From contig CM041465.1 of assembly GCA_023213395.1 (NCBI GenBank), positions 26,977,741 through 27,041,740 of the forward strand: a stretch of 64,000 bases of DNA, given 5' to 3'. This DNA is from Cycas panzhihuaensis. Lineage: Eukaryota; Cycadophyta. Positions 36,196 through 48,221 of the stretch are shown here, in pieces; position 1 is the stretch's first letter; each line of letters starts with the position of its first letter. A model generated the notes under the pieces. It saw nothing but the letters and a program-made list of their open reading frames with translations. It did not search any database and was not told where the DNA came from. Made by a program: the position numbers and the translations under genes.

Positions 36196-38531
36196 AACTT
36201 TTAGTTCATGAACTCAAATGAATAGATATAGGCCTTTAATGAATGAATAACATAAAGTGGGTAATAAATGCTTTTCAACAAATTCCCACATAAATCCTTT
36301 AATCAATGCAGGTAAGTAATGAGATAAAATACATATCCTTTTAAGACAAATGCTTTCCTTTAGGATGTAACTAAATCAATTAATGATTTTATGTAAACCT
36401 TAAAAGTAAAAGGCTAAACTAAGCCAAAGATAATTTGAAATATATATATGATTTTTAAATCAATGCCTTGGTAAATTAATAACTAAAAATAAGATGGAAT
36501 TTTTTTTTCCTTTTAACAAAGAAACAAAATATATGTAAATATATAATCAAATATCCTTTTGAGTTAAGAATGATAAATGCTCCTTGAAGTACTTTAAAAA
36601 CTTTTTAAAGTTAAAATGGAGCAAAAATGATTCTTCAATTTTAATTCCTTATTAAGAGTAAATAAATATCAAATAAGCTCTTTTAAATCAAAGAAGAATG
36701 TAAATATACTTATAAAATAATCTTAAAATATGCTCCTTGAATGAATGCTTCACAAGGAAAAAATGACCTTAAATAGGCAGTGAATAGGCCTTAAGAGTAC
36801 TTTAGAATCAAATTTATAAGCTAAAGAATAAAATGAAAGTTTTAAAATATGGTTAGAGTGCACTAGTTTGACATTTTTGATCCAAAGGGGGCTCCTTCTC
36901 TTTAGGAGGCCAAAATGAAGCTTAATAGCTATAAAAACTCAATTGTAAGCTTCACAAACAAGTAAAATCTACCAACAACTGATTAATATCTTAATGATAA
37001 ATAAATATATTAAGTTAGAGCAAAATATTTTACTTAAAATATTTAAAATTATGTACAATTAGGACCAAATAGGAGCCTCAACTTTAACTACTTCAAAGAG
37101 CTATAAAATAATGTCAGATTAAAGTAAAACTTATTCCAATATGAAGAGTATTAAAACTCTTTTTGACAAATTCAACTGTTTGGAAAACAGGCTCCTAGAG
37201 CTCAAGATATTAATGAGTATATATGAGGACCCTTTTAAGGACTCAAAATAGAGCCATGAGGCTTAAATGCTACAAAATTTAAATTATAATTTTATAGAAT
37301 GATATGAAAATAATCATATATATATATTAGAGATCCCTTAATATGTCTCAAGCCAAAGAAAAAAAAAAAAAAAAAAATTATTATTGTTAAAAATAGTAAA
37401 CTAAGATAAATTAGTTACCTCAACGTTACTAGTTTTAAAACCCTATAAAATAGCTTCAAATTAGATTAAAAAATATACTATCATGTAGATAATCAAAATA
37501 TCTTTCCAACAGATCCAACCATTCGAAAAATAGACTCCTAGATCAAAAATTACAAGCAAAACAATAGAGATAGTTTATTATAAAAAAATAAATTAGAAAA
37601 GGGTTTTAATAAGCCTCTTTTGAAAAAAAGGCACGGTTACATGGAGACTAATATGACCACTAGTCAGTTGAAGAAGAGTTCTAGGACCTCAAATATCATT
37701 AAAATAAGTTGAATCAATGTTATAAAGTTTAACTTTATAAAAATTAATCAAAATATAAATAAATAAATAAATAAATGCATAGGCTGTGTACATGGATAAA
37801 ACTTCATGGAGCTCATTCTCTTTGTACACAACTCATATTAAGATAAAATTTTAGAAGAAGCTAGATATCCATATTATAGAGTCACCTCTAAAATTTCATG
37901 AAGATCTGATGATCATAGAGAGAGAACAAAGTGATTGATCTCAGGAAGGTCGTGGAGGATGTACAGACTACGTAGAGGCCATACAGCTCAGTGAGAGCCC
38001 AAGATATTTCAAATATTACTTAGTCTACTTCATATTAGGTCTACACCACTATCACAGAAGATCTTGGGTGGAAAATGAAGCCAAAAAAAAAAAATGAGGG
38101 AAGGGGCAGTGGGGGTTTCACTGCCAGAATGAGTACCCTTACTTCCAAGAGGGAGATCTCCACGTAGAGGCAACAATTTTTTAATCTGTCAAATGCATTG
38201 CAGAGTTGGTTCAGTGAGGATTCAAATGAACAGTCATATGTTGAGGTTTTGTAGATTGTAGAGTGAACACCAGGCTACCAAAGTTTTGGGACCAAGTAGA
38301 ACCTTGAAAAAAAAAACTAATATAAATGATTAAAACTTTATAAAAACATATGAAAAGGCTAATATAATTTCCCAAATGCATCATGGGTTGTACACAATAT
38401 TACTGGCTTCTAGAAACAACTAAAAAACTAAAGAATTAGTGCTTTATAGATAAGAACACTTAAATATTTCAATAAACTATAGTATGAACTATTGAAAAAA
38501 AAATTATATCTCGTATCTTTGTCGTAACCTT
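36196..38531 (-). other. Element C non-coding leader
   Basis: AT-rich with no gene. The segment aaaatagactcctagatcaa occurs near 37525, and a diverged copy of it near 37190. A poly-A run lies at about 37357-37377. Confidence 0.65.
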
Positions 38532-38543
38532 ACTTGAATACCA
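38532..38543 (-). other. Element C primer-binding site (degraded)
   Basis: The minus strand reads TGGTATTCAAGT two bases inside the 5' LTR. The first six bases match the tRNA-iMet site; the rest has drifted. Confidence 0.6.
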
Positions 38544-38545
38544 AA

Positions 38546-38860
38546 TGAAGGTTTGAATCAAGGAGACAGAGTGGAGTAGTACATCAAGTAATCAATCCAT
38601 TGTAGCATAAACACAATAATCTTTATATTCAATCCATCTCAGAGAGAGTATTACAAAATGTCCATTAAGGAGGTGATGTTGATGAACACCATGGTTTACA
38701 ACCCCATAGCATAAATATTCAGGAGGAGGGTGGGAACCCTCCTCAACCTTGAATTCAAATTATATTAAAATAATACAAAGCATAAAATAAACAAACTTAA
38801 CTTACCCTTAAGTTATGTGCACCTAAGGTGGGGGTTAGGTGATGAGTATTAACCCCAACA
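38546..38860 (-). repeat. Element C 5' LTR
   Basis: 315 bp, plus ends tgaaggtttg and accccaaca. It pairs with 35130-35454. Confidence 0.88.
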
Positions 38861-38865
38861 GTTTT

Positions 38866-38943
38866 AACCTTAATTTTCTAAACAAAATAGTTTGTTTTAG
38901 TTAACTTTTCTTGATCATTTAGAGCAAGAATAAAAGAAGCCAT
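38866..38943 (-). pseudogene. Element E Gag, N-terminal exon-like piece before the element C insertion
   Basis: The minus strand from ATG at 38943 gives MASFILALNDQEKLTKTNYF, then a stop two codons on, then KIKV, the standard opening of a copia Gag. It resumes at 35124 beyond element C. Confidence 0.6.
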
Positions 38944-39612
38944 CTCAAAAAATAAGAATAGAGGTATTAGTATGCTTTACAGGATTGTTAATAGATTGGT
39001 CGTATGATTGCATAAAATTTCATATAAAAGTACAATTATATAAATGGAGGAAAAAGAAAGGAAAAAGAAATATCTTAGACTGAGGATTCAAAATATGTAA
39101 AAATTTTTACCAAACTTATTTTATTTTTCTAAAAAAAAGGCTCGAAACCATAGATATGTGGCTAGGGTTTTAGACACAAAATTGCTCAAAATTTTACAAA
39201 TCTCTAATGAAATTCTTTAAGAATATAATCAAACTAATTGATATATATGAGGGATGATTTCTAAAATAATCTTATCTAGATTTATGAGCTATTTAATAGA
39301 AATCTCTAAAATTTACTTAAAACCCATGGACTTTTAAAATTCAGTCAAAACACCTTTAAAATGACGAAATCATCAGTTGACCCTTTGGAAGAAAGTGACA
39401 TAGTAAATGAGGTATACCTATTGGTAAATTTTAGTAAAATTTGAGCACTTTAAAATTTGGGCATTTATACAAGTCTGTATGTCATATGTACATAGCTATT
39501 TAATCATAAAATTTCTTCATTTCTTCATCTATTTTCATAAATTCCTATGAGAACTGAACAAAAGTAAAACATTAGGATTTCTTTGATTTTAGAAACTCTA
39601 ATCAGAATACCT
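38944..39612 (-). other. Element E leader
   Basis: AT-rich segment between primer site and Gag start; no coding sequence. Confidence 0.5.
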
Positions 39613-39624
39613 GCTCTAATACCA
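39613..39624 (-). other. Element E primer-binding site
   Basis: The minus strand reads TGGTATTAGAGC, one base from the tRNA-iMet site, three bases inside the 5' LTR. Confidence 0.75.
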
Positions 39625-39627
39625 TAA

Positions 39628-39672
39628 TGAAAAACATAATCAAATATGGAATACTTATTGATTATGTAAGAG

Positions 39673-39743
<71 letters not shown>

Positions 39744-39841
39744 GGTAACTGCATACTACATGTAAGCCACTTATCACTTTACAAAAAAGAGGAAATGATA
39801 CTTAACCTATTAATTAACAACTTAATATCCTAAATAAAACA
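39628..39841 (-). repeat. Element E 5' LTR with expanded microsatellite
   Basis: 214 bp from tgaaaaacata to ataaaaca. It holds a (TC)n run at 39675-39727 followed by (TA)n to 39743, in place of the short CT run in the 3' LTR. Confidence 0.8.
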
Positions 39842-41683
39842 TTATCTTAATATAGATGGAGGGTCATCTAACTCAAAAGCTACAAAATACAAGGAATAAT
39901 ATAAAGGTCTCATCTTATTTTATCTCACAGTTTCATAATTATAGTGATCAAGAGGTAGACTTTAGTGCTCATCTCTAAAGATGTGAGGAAAAGGATCATG
40001 AATATAAAGGCCTTATCTTTTTCACCTTTGCATGTTTATAAATGAAGGAAAAGTAATGGTTACTTTATTCGATGGATTGTAGACCTATAAAATCAAACAT
40101 AGGATGAGTAGGGAAGAAGTTAGAAAGCATTTATAGATCTAAGTATGTAAGTATTTATTATACATTAAATTTGGTTGGCCTTATAGACCTATTTAGCTTT
40201 AATGAGACATGCATTTTATTAGATATTATTCAATACTTTATTAATGCTAAGTTAGATTTTGAGTCAGTTTATGAGGGTGTAAACTATGTAATTGATCATG
40301 TTCACCATGATAAACTCATCTATAGAGGAACTCTTACTAAGTAAGAAGAATATTTAGTGAAAGATAATTTTGGTATGAAGTGAGATTCTTGGTAAAACCT
40401 TTTGAAGTGGCAATTGCACTCACTGACAAGTGAAGCTTCTGCACTTTAGATTTCCCTTAGGGGTTATATGACACAAAGAAGAATATAGTTTCCTTTCTTA
40501 AAAGTAGATGCACTTCATTCTCATAATATTTATTGCCATGGGTGCTTGAAGTCCTTTTTTCAAAGGATTAAATAGAAGGGGCCTAAAACTTTTGAAGATT
40601 TAATATTATTTTTTCTCATATTTTCATAAAAGGGTGGCAAGATGCAAATACTCAAATAGAGATTTATGAAACTCTGAGATTACAAAATAAAGAGAATAAC
40701 AAAGTAGTAAGAGGCTTAACTAATAAGTCATACTACAAAGGATTTTCCCTACATCTTTACAAAAATGTAGTTCAAGTGATGATGTTCATTTGCATAAGTA
40801 CAAAATAGGAGAAGACCTTTAATACACTATTTTGTATGGGTTTAAGTATTATTATACGTCATTTTCAATTATTTTTATAGTATAATTTAATGGAGGGGGA
40901 TGACAAATGATAGAAAAGCTTAAAGATCTAGATTATTAAAGAAAATTCCAATATCCAATTAAATCAAAACGCCTGGATTCATAGTGAGTGTGATTTTTAC
41001 AACTATCATTTTTAAGTTTTTGAGATTATTTAATTAAGTAAAATATCAATACAACCTTACCCTAGAAAGGACAAATTTTTTATCTATATAAAGGTGCTAC
41101 CCAAACTAGAAAGAATGTTAATAAACAACAAGTGTCAAACCTTAAAAGATAGAAAAAATAGAATTGAATAATTAGATTAGATATTAGGGTATGGGTATTA
41201 TATCAAAAATTTAACTAAACTCACCATCCCTAAGTCAAAGCTAATATGGTGGAAAATAAACAATAACATGGTTACTTTATACCCTGCAACTAATAGGTCT
41301 ATAAAAAAAATTTCAAATATCTTGGCTATTACAAACTCTATATAGGACAAAAAGGGATGACAAAATAAAGGAGTAGGGGTTTTATGTATTATTACTAGGT
41401 CTAGCTAGTGTATAGTGTGGTTCCAACATTCTTGTTTCATTTTCTTTCTTCTTCTTCTAAATTTCCTTCTCTTCATTATAAGGTGGTCATACATCAAATT
41501 ATTTTTTAGAAGACATCCTTATAACTAATCTAGAGGAAATGAAAATTTTCACACTTTATAATTTGGAGTATTGAACATAGTTAAATGTACCTTTTATTAT
41601 AAAATTTCCTTTCTTGATAATTTAAAGAATTACATTTAGTTTATTTAGTATTAAACTTTTATTATTATTAAGAACTTTGTGTA
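39842..41683. other. AT-rich spacer between E and F
   Basis: About 1.8 kb with no supportable gene, LTR border or coding similarity. Confidence 0.55.
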
Positions 41684-41688
41684 GTAGT

Positions 41689-44389
41689 TGTTTCCCGGCT
41701 ACCATGAATGGACTTGAGACAAGTCGACTCAAGTAAGCACAGTTATATACTTCTCACTTTTATCCTTGCTTTTGCTTGGTAGAAGTTGTTTAGAGTATCG
41801 TTTGATGCATGTTTGCTTGCCTTTTGTGTGATCGCATTACCTTCTCTACTTGATCACGTTGCTTGCGCCTGTCGCACACTATTTAGCCTATGACAACCCA
41901 CCATGGGGTACTCCTCAGTGAGTCATGCACCCCATATGGCACTCAACTACCCGTAACACCTCCACAACTCCTCAAACATTGTTGTTGGTAGCGATCCGCT
42001 TGTATCAACACTCCTGTCACCACTTTGAGCCCCCTTCTAGGTGTGATAGGACCTCTCCGAGACTTGTTTCTCTCTTTCGGCCACTTGCCAGCCACTTGGG
42101 CATGAGCTCCCAGCCTGCCAGGCCTCTGCACACCCCTCTGTTTGGCTCTAGGCCTTGGTTTTATCTTTATTTTGGCTTTTAGTCCCGCACTGCTGCAAAC
42201 TAAGCGGTACCGTGAAGTTTACCGTGGTGCGATTATCTAAATTTATTTTCTTTAATCTGCCATGGAAATTCTCGCTCTTTTCGTGGAATTGCCATGTGGT
42301 GCCTTCAATTACTCACCCCCACCATAACCCTAATCGTTTGTTTAGGGTTGGGATAAGTATAAAACCTAAAAAGGAATTCATTTTGCTGTCTTCTTCACTT
42401 ATTTTTGCTCTCTACTCCTCCTTACGTTTTGTAATTTCCTCTAGATCTGCTCCTCTGCTCTGGCTCCTCTTCCACAAGTGCATCTACTACGTCTCAGGCC
42501 CTACTGTAGCGGCTCTAAGCTTCCCTTTGTAGGTCCTATCTGTGGAAGGAGAATACTCTCAGCGTGCCAGCAAGCAAGCTCCAGGAACTAAGAGTGGCGT
42601 CCACGTTTTGCCTCCCCTTCAGCCTAGGTTTGAAATGCCTTCTTGACACAAGTTTTTCCTCTGGTTTTTGACAGAAGAACACACTCCTCTTCCGCCCTAC
42701 AGGTACCCTTTCAACATCCCTTAGGTTTTCCTGTGATTTATTTCCTTTATGAGAAGTTCTTTGGTCAATTTTTGCTCCTCTCTTTTCACTCTAGAGGAGC
42801 TTGTCTCTTTGCTTCCTATCCTGCACTATTTTTCCTCTCTTTTCCCACAAGCCTACTCTAGGGTGGCTGTGTAAGAGGGTTGCATAAGGTTAGGCAAAGG
42901 GAGAAAGGTGGGATCCGTCCCCTTGTTGGCCTTCTCCCTAAGGGTTTACCCTTCCCTTCCTTCCTCTTCCGCTCTGTGCCTCCCTCTGGAGTTGGGTTAG
43001 GGATAGCGAGAGGCTTATCTTAGTTCTGAAATCAACATTGGCAGCCCTCATCACACTGATTTCAGACCTGCACCCTCGGGTTTTAGGCACCACACAAGCC
43101 CCGAAACCTGTCCCGGTTCAATTTTGATCTTTGGCTTGCCTTGGCATGATGATTTACTATCCGTAGCATCTCGTCCCTTAGGTCTACCCGTGCACCAACT
43201 TGTTGGTTTGTTATCTCTTCTACTTGCTATCCGGAACAACCATCACACTCTTGTCTTTTCCCATTGAGAATACGTGGAGGTATTTGCAAGTAGGTTGGCT
43301 ATTCCGAGGCTAACCTTCCTATCTTAGTTATTGTTTGGCGCTGCCTAGATCTGAGATTTGTTCGGTGGTTTTTGGAGTAGAGTACATTACTTTTTAGTTT
43401 GATTTATTAGCCATCTTTTACATTTATATACATATTAGACGTACTTGGCAGCCCCCTTCTTTGGAAGGGAGAAACCTTTTCTTGTGATTGATAGGTTCGC
43501 GGTGGTGAAAGCACGGAAGAGGTGGACTTCTTTGATAGGTAAGCCCTTCACTAGTGGTGCTTTCAGTTTCTTCCTTGTCTCCTTTTTCGCTATTTTGCTT
43601 TCACATATCAGGGAAGGTAAGGTAGCCCCTCATCCATTCCGGCAACCATCGCTAACTAGCCCCACACCCGCGCGGTGAGTTTGAGCAGATGAGTGTGAAA
43701 GGAGTAGAAGGGTGCGATGTTTCAGCCACGCTTCACTCCTAGGTACGCCTCCTCCTTTTCTTGTCTTTTTTTTGTGCTTTTGACGTTTATTTACAAACTT
43801 TACATGCTAAGTCACATAAGAAACAAAAGGGAAACAAATGCATCTCTTGCATTCATAAGCTCTTTTCTTTTCGTAATCGTTTACTTCATATGTAGATAGG
43901 ACTTAGGCGTGAACCACATACTCTTTAAGCTCGATCTCATCCATACGTAAGATGATTTATCCCTTAGTCTTGCCTTTGATACTTCGCGTACTCTTGCTTG
44001 ACATACTACATAACAACCTAATACTAGTCTACATCCCTTTCCTACTTGAGCTAGGTCATCACATATCACACACCCCTACTTGCACGTTGCCTTCTCCCTC
44101 CTGTGAGAAGACACAAACTTCTAGAGTCCCCCCTCCTCTTCTTGGCCATCCAAGGGGTAGGTGGGCCTCCTCCTTTCAGGCAACCTAAGGCCTTGCCTTA
44201 CGTCCTCTTTCTGAAGATTACCCTAAGGTAATTGGGCACCATTCGTGGGTCCTGAACTCGCGCTCTAGCGCACGGATACCTTACGTGGTGTTCTTTCTTG
44301 CCATTAGGATCTCATCCATAACTCGACCACTACCATTGATAGTCTATTTCCTTCTAAGCATAGAAGACCATCTCGTAGACGTGAATTCG
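41689..44389 (+). repeat. Element F 5' LTR
   Basis: Starts TGTTTCCCGGC and ends near GTGAATTCG (CA lost). It aligns with 55910-58633 over its whole length. A TATA box, TATAAAA, lies at 42358-42364. Confidence 0.93.
42326..42364 (+). promoter_or_regulatory. Element F LTR promoter: telo-box inverted repeat and TATA box
   Basis: aaccctaa (42326-42333) and ttagggtt (42342-42349) form a perfect 8-bp inverted repeat, and TATAAAA follows 8 bp later at 42358. The same arrangement is kept in the 3' LTR at 56567-56574, 56583-56590 and 56599-56605. aaccctaa is the plant telo-box found in many promoters. Confidence 0.6.
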
Positions 44390-45222
44390 CTAGCAACCAT
44401 ACTAGGGATCTACTAGTAGGGGAGCTAGTCTCGCTTCTCTTTCTGTTGGTGCTATTGCTTTTCAGTAATCTTCCTTATTTTCCCTTTCTGTTGGGTAGCC
44501 CCCAACATGTTCTTCATACCCCCTTTCCTTCTACCAACTTTGGCAAAGATGTTATATGTGACATTTCTCACGTCGTTTATAAGGTTTACCACCTTTGTTA
44601 GAAGACCCTTCATATCACCTACTTCCATCGTCAGATTCTGATTCGACAATGGAGGGTTATCCTTCTGACTGGGCATATCACGCCTTCGCTTCGTGAACTC
44701 ATAAGTTCCCCACGTCATTCCCAGGGTCTACCCAAGATGGTAGCAACCCTATTTACTATCTGGGTGATCAACATTACCCGCTTGATACCCATCCCTCTAC
44801 CTACGTAGTGGAGGATTCGTCTCCTCATGAGACTCGTCACCTAGGGGTGATTCTTATGAGGAGCACCCTAAGGGATCTACTTCATTTGAGATCCTGTCTA
44901 CCTCCTATGATCATGTAGTCACCTCTCCCGCTGACGTGGTTGAAGCTCTCAACGAGTGCTTCTGAGCTACTCGTCTTCAAACATGTCCTAGGTGGTTTGA
45001 AGATTTTTGTGTGGTGGGGCGCCTTCCTCATCCACATCCGTTCCACCATCTTCATCTGCACCTACTCCTTCTACAACTAGTAACCCTTTCATACCTTCAT
45101 ACCAATCACGGTTGCTTTCCACGTCTTCCTTGGGAACAGCCACTACACCTCCTACCTCCCACCACGGTCCCAACACTTCGTGACCTCCTCATGGCATATC
45201 TTTCTCCCAGCTAGGAGTTAGC
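44390..45222 (+). other. Element F leader and possible Gag start
   Basis: Between the 5' LTR and the clear Gag frame. Short open segments near 44760-44960 look compatible with an N-terminal Gag extension broken by frameshifts, but no motif confirms it. Confidence 0.4.
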
Positions 45223-46615
45223 TTGCCTTTTCCCAGCCAAGCCAACGTGCCACCTCCTAATGTGGCATATGCATTCCCTAGTAGGCCTAGAGGTCCTACT
45301 AGTACCCCTTTCATTAGTCATGTGGGGCCCACCCTCACATGTGCTCAAATGCAACCCAGCGGTCTATCTCTTTACATACCCCCAGGTTGTACATCTCAAC
45401 CTTGGGGGCAGGGTAAAGGGAACCCCATTCTGCTTTATGGGGTGGACCCTCTTCATCCATATGGGGTCGTGCCTCCTACAAGTGGCCCATGTGGACAAAA
45501 CCCCATCTCTTATTCTACATTTCCATCATCCTACGTAGTCCCTCATGCTGTGCCTTCACAAGGAAACCATGTTTCTTTCCAAGGCACTTATCCACAAATC
45601 CCTTCTCAACAAGGGACATTTCCTCAAGGAGGGATGGGCCTTCCTCCCCCATCTACTCCTTGTTTAGTTCCTCTTACTTCATTTGCCGATCCTATGATCC
45701 AAGCAAGGGCACGACCCTTCATGGATTATAGGTCGACATAGCTATCTGTTAAGGTACTAAGAACTAACTTACCACCTCATCCCCCTGAAGTTCCCAAATT
45801 TGATGGAACTTCATCATAAGACCCAACCAAGCACATTCGTAGTTTCTCTATGGTGTGCATAGATTACTGGGCCTACGACCACATATTAATGAAGCTATTT
45901 CCATGATCTTTACAGGGCAACACCCTTAAGTGGTTTTATCGCCTCCCTGCCCACTCTATCTTCTCATTCCAACAATTGATGGATGAATTCATCAACTACT
46001 TCGATGTAGCTCGTCCATTCGAAAGCAGAATGAAATCCCTCCTTTGGCTCAAATAAGGTTACGATGAAATGAATTGTGACTTTGTGCAACAATTCCATGA
46101 CCTCCTCCATTCCACCAAGGCTACCTTGCCTAAGGAATTGAAGAGGGATCTCTTTGTTAATGCACTACGTCCCAAAGTCCATGTAGAAGTCCTCAAGATG
46201 GGTGCAACCACGTGTGACTCTGCTATCGCGAAGTGCTTAGCGTTAGAGGCTATTAAGATCTAAGCCGGACTCAAAAGGCCTCTCAAGCCCTCACAACATC
46301 GTGAGGCACCTCCCTCAACCAAGGAAACTAAACCTTCACAACCCACCAGGTCTACTTCTCACAGGACTAAGAAGACTTTAGACCCCCTTACTTATGCCAT
46401 ACACTCATTTAAGCATATGATGAAGGAGCTTAAACTTCAAGCCCCTTCATCACCAACGACTAACAAACAAATTCAATAGGCTTCTCAAGTCGCTCCTCCC
46501 AAGGGGGGTAATACCCAATCTTCTCAAGCAAGGAAAGTAGATCCTTCGCTCAAGAAGAAGTGGTATTCCATCCACGGGGAGTGCTTCCATGATGACTCGC
46601 GTTGTCGGGTGTAAC
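45223..46615 (+). pseudogene. Element F Gag
   Basis: One frame with several stops. The first 170 residues are proline-rich (repeated Pro, Ser and Gly). Then comes the retrotransposon Gag (capsid) segment, around TLKWFYRLPAHSIFSFQQLM at about 45910-45990, and FHDLLHSTKATLPKEL. Near 46560-46612 the segment WYSIHGECFHDDSRC resembles the CxxHG-xxxH-C zinc finger of Tat-type Gag, with its first Cys lost. It would form the particle shell. Confidence 0.8.
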
Positions 46616-47690
46616 ACCCTCGTGATGCCCCACAACATGATTTGTCTCCTAGGCAGGCCTCGAGGACCAATCTCGATCAACTTGTCCATAAGGACCCGTT
46701 CCCCAAACATGGGGAGCGCGATCGCAATACTCAACAAAGAAAAAACTGAAATCAGGGTAGATCCCCCAATTCTCGCCCTTCGCACGGTAGAGGGAAGGGT
46801 GCACGAGATTTATCATCCTCCTCACGTTCCCCTGACCACCGTACTCCTTCTCCTTCGCGATCCCGCAATAAGGGAAAGAAGGTAATTTAGATACTTGAGG
46901 CCACTCCCCTATATGCCCTAACTCGGTATCAAGCCGCAAAAGAAGCAGCTGGCGCCTCTACATCTACATCAAACCTTGATCCTCCTCCAAAAGCCGTTCC
47001 TCCAGAAATACCTTTGCTTCCCAAGAATGTTCCCATCTACCCTGGTCACTTCGATTTTAGGAGAGCCCTTACCCAACCCAGAGGGAAGGGTAAGCCATTT
47101 TCTGTAGTTGAAGAGCTTCACACCGTGGTCGCTGGGATGTCCATCATGGATGTCTTGAAAAGCTGTCCCGAGCAACAAACACTCCTTCTTGAAGCTTTAG
47201 GGTTAAACGACGTGCTCATTCACACTTTGGGCATTGCCCAAGGTCGTGAACCTGTCATCTCCTTTGATCCTAAAGATCTTCCCCTAGCCAGTGAAAGGGA
47301 GCGCCAATGAAACTTCCCTTTTACCATCACCATAGACACACCTGATTGTACCTTATGAAGGACTGTCGTTGACAACGATTCTTCCGTTAACGCTATGCCC
47401 TTGCGTGTCATGCAAGAGCTTGGCATCTCTACCTTAGAACCCATTCCATGGTGATGTCAAGGCTACAATGGTAGCGATAAGACTCCTTTGGGGTCTGTCT
47501 CAATACCTCTCACTCTCGAGGATAAGACCGTCCTCGCTGACATCATTGTCCTTGATGTAGATGTTGATTACAACCTCCTCTTGGGTCGACCATGGCTTGA
47601 CCAAATGGGAGCCGTATATTCCACCCATTGGGGGTAACTCAAGTTTGTCCATAATGGGTAAATGAGAGTTGTCTCCTGCGAGTGACCACC
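46616..47690 (+). pseudogene. Element F Gag-Pol link and aspartic protease
   Basis: It continues in the same frame as Gag, with stops. A basic Ser/Arg-rich stretch (about 46760-46890) is followed by the protease region: VVDNDSSVNAMP (about 47365-47402) stands where gypsy proteases have D-x-G-S/T-S, and YNLLLGRPWL (about 47570) is the second protease motif. The Gly of the active site is Asp here, which would disable it. Confidence 0.72.
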
Positions 47691-48221
47691 TACAAAATAA
47701 ACCAAACCACCCACTCAAGCAAGCTATGGTCGTACAAAGGGGAGTAAAGGCCCTTCTACTCATGCCTCAGCTTGCTCCATTAGTATTCCCGATCCTTCTA
47801 GCCATGAAGAAGATCCCATATCTTCTTATTCAAGTCTAACCCATTTCATCCCTATTGGCTTTGGAAGCTACGGGTACCTCGCCATGTTTAGCGACGACGA
47901 GTCCCATGGCGAGGATGAGGATCTCCCTCACCTGGTTTCCTTCCTTCACACTAGTAGGGGGCATTCTTCTCGTTCTAGGTCCCAACCTAGGACCCCTCTT
48001 GTCGAAGAGCCCAATCACTCTCTTGTGTCATATGTCATCATACGTGTTGACTGTTAGACCCTGGCTCTTCCCTTCCATGACCTCTCATAAGTGATGGCAT
48101 CGAGAGTTTTCCTTCTGCCTCTTACGAGAGGCCTTTCCTTGACTCTCCCTTAGAATCCCTTAGGGATGTTGGGTAGCTTGCGGGTCATCCTGGTCCTATT
48201 GCTCCCATTCCATCCCGCACC

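Larger units (their letters stand above)
35130..38860 (-). mobile_element. Element C: non-autonomous LTR retrotransposon, same group as A and B
   Basis: 3.7 kb, LTRs at 35130-35454 and 38546-38860, flanked by gtttt (35125-35129 and 38861-38865). The order on minus is LTR, primer site, about 2.3 kb non-coding leader, Gag-like ORF, polypurine tract, LTR. No pol. It is inserted in the Gag gene of element E. Confidence 0.9.
26942..39841 (-). mobile_element. Element E: old Ty1/copia element, interrupted by B and C
   Basis: Minus-strand copia element about 5 kb long without its insertions. The 5' LTR is on the right (39628-39841) with a tRNA-Met primer site at 39613-39624; the 3' LTR is on the left (26942-27112, its first bases duplicated by the LINE-2 insertion at 23114-23130). 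Coding order on the minus strand is Gag, integrase, RT and RNase H. Element C splits Gag and element B splits the RT region, each with its own 5-bp duplication. No matching outer duplication was found (attaa on the left, ttatc on the right). The coding region is heavily decayed. Confidence 0.85.

Noticed and set aside
39675-39727. CRISPR-like or other spaced repeat
   Set aside because: It is an uninterrupted dinucleotide run; no repeat-spacer pattern occurs anywhere in the window.
26942-39846. A 5-bp target duplication for element E
   Set aside because: Outer flanks read attaa and ttatc; they do not match, so none is claimed.
44390-44410. Primer-binding site for element F
   Set aside because: The bases after the 5' LTR do not match a tRNA 3' end that I can recognise.
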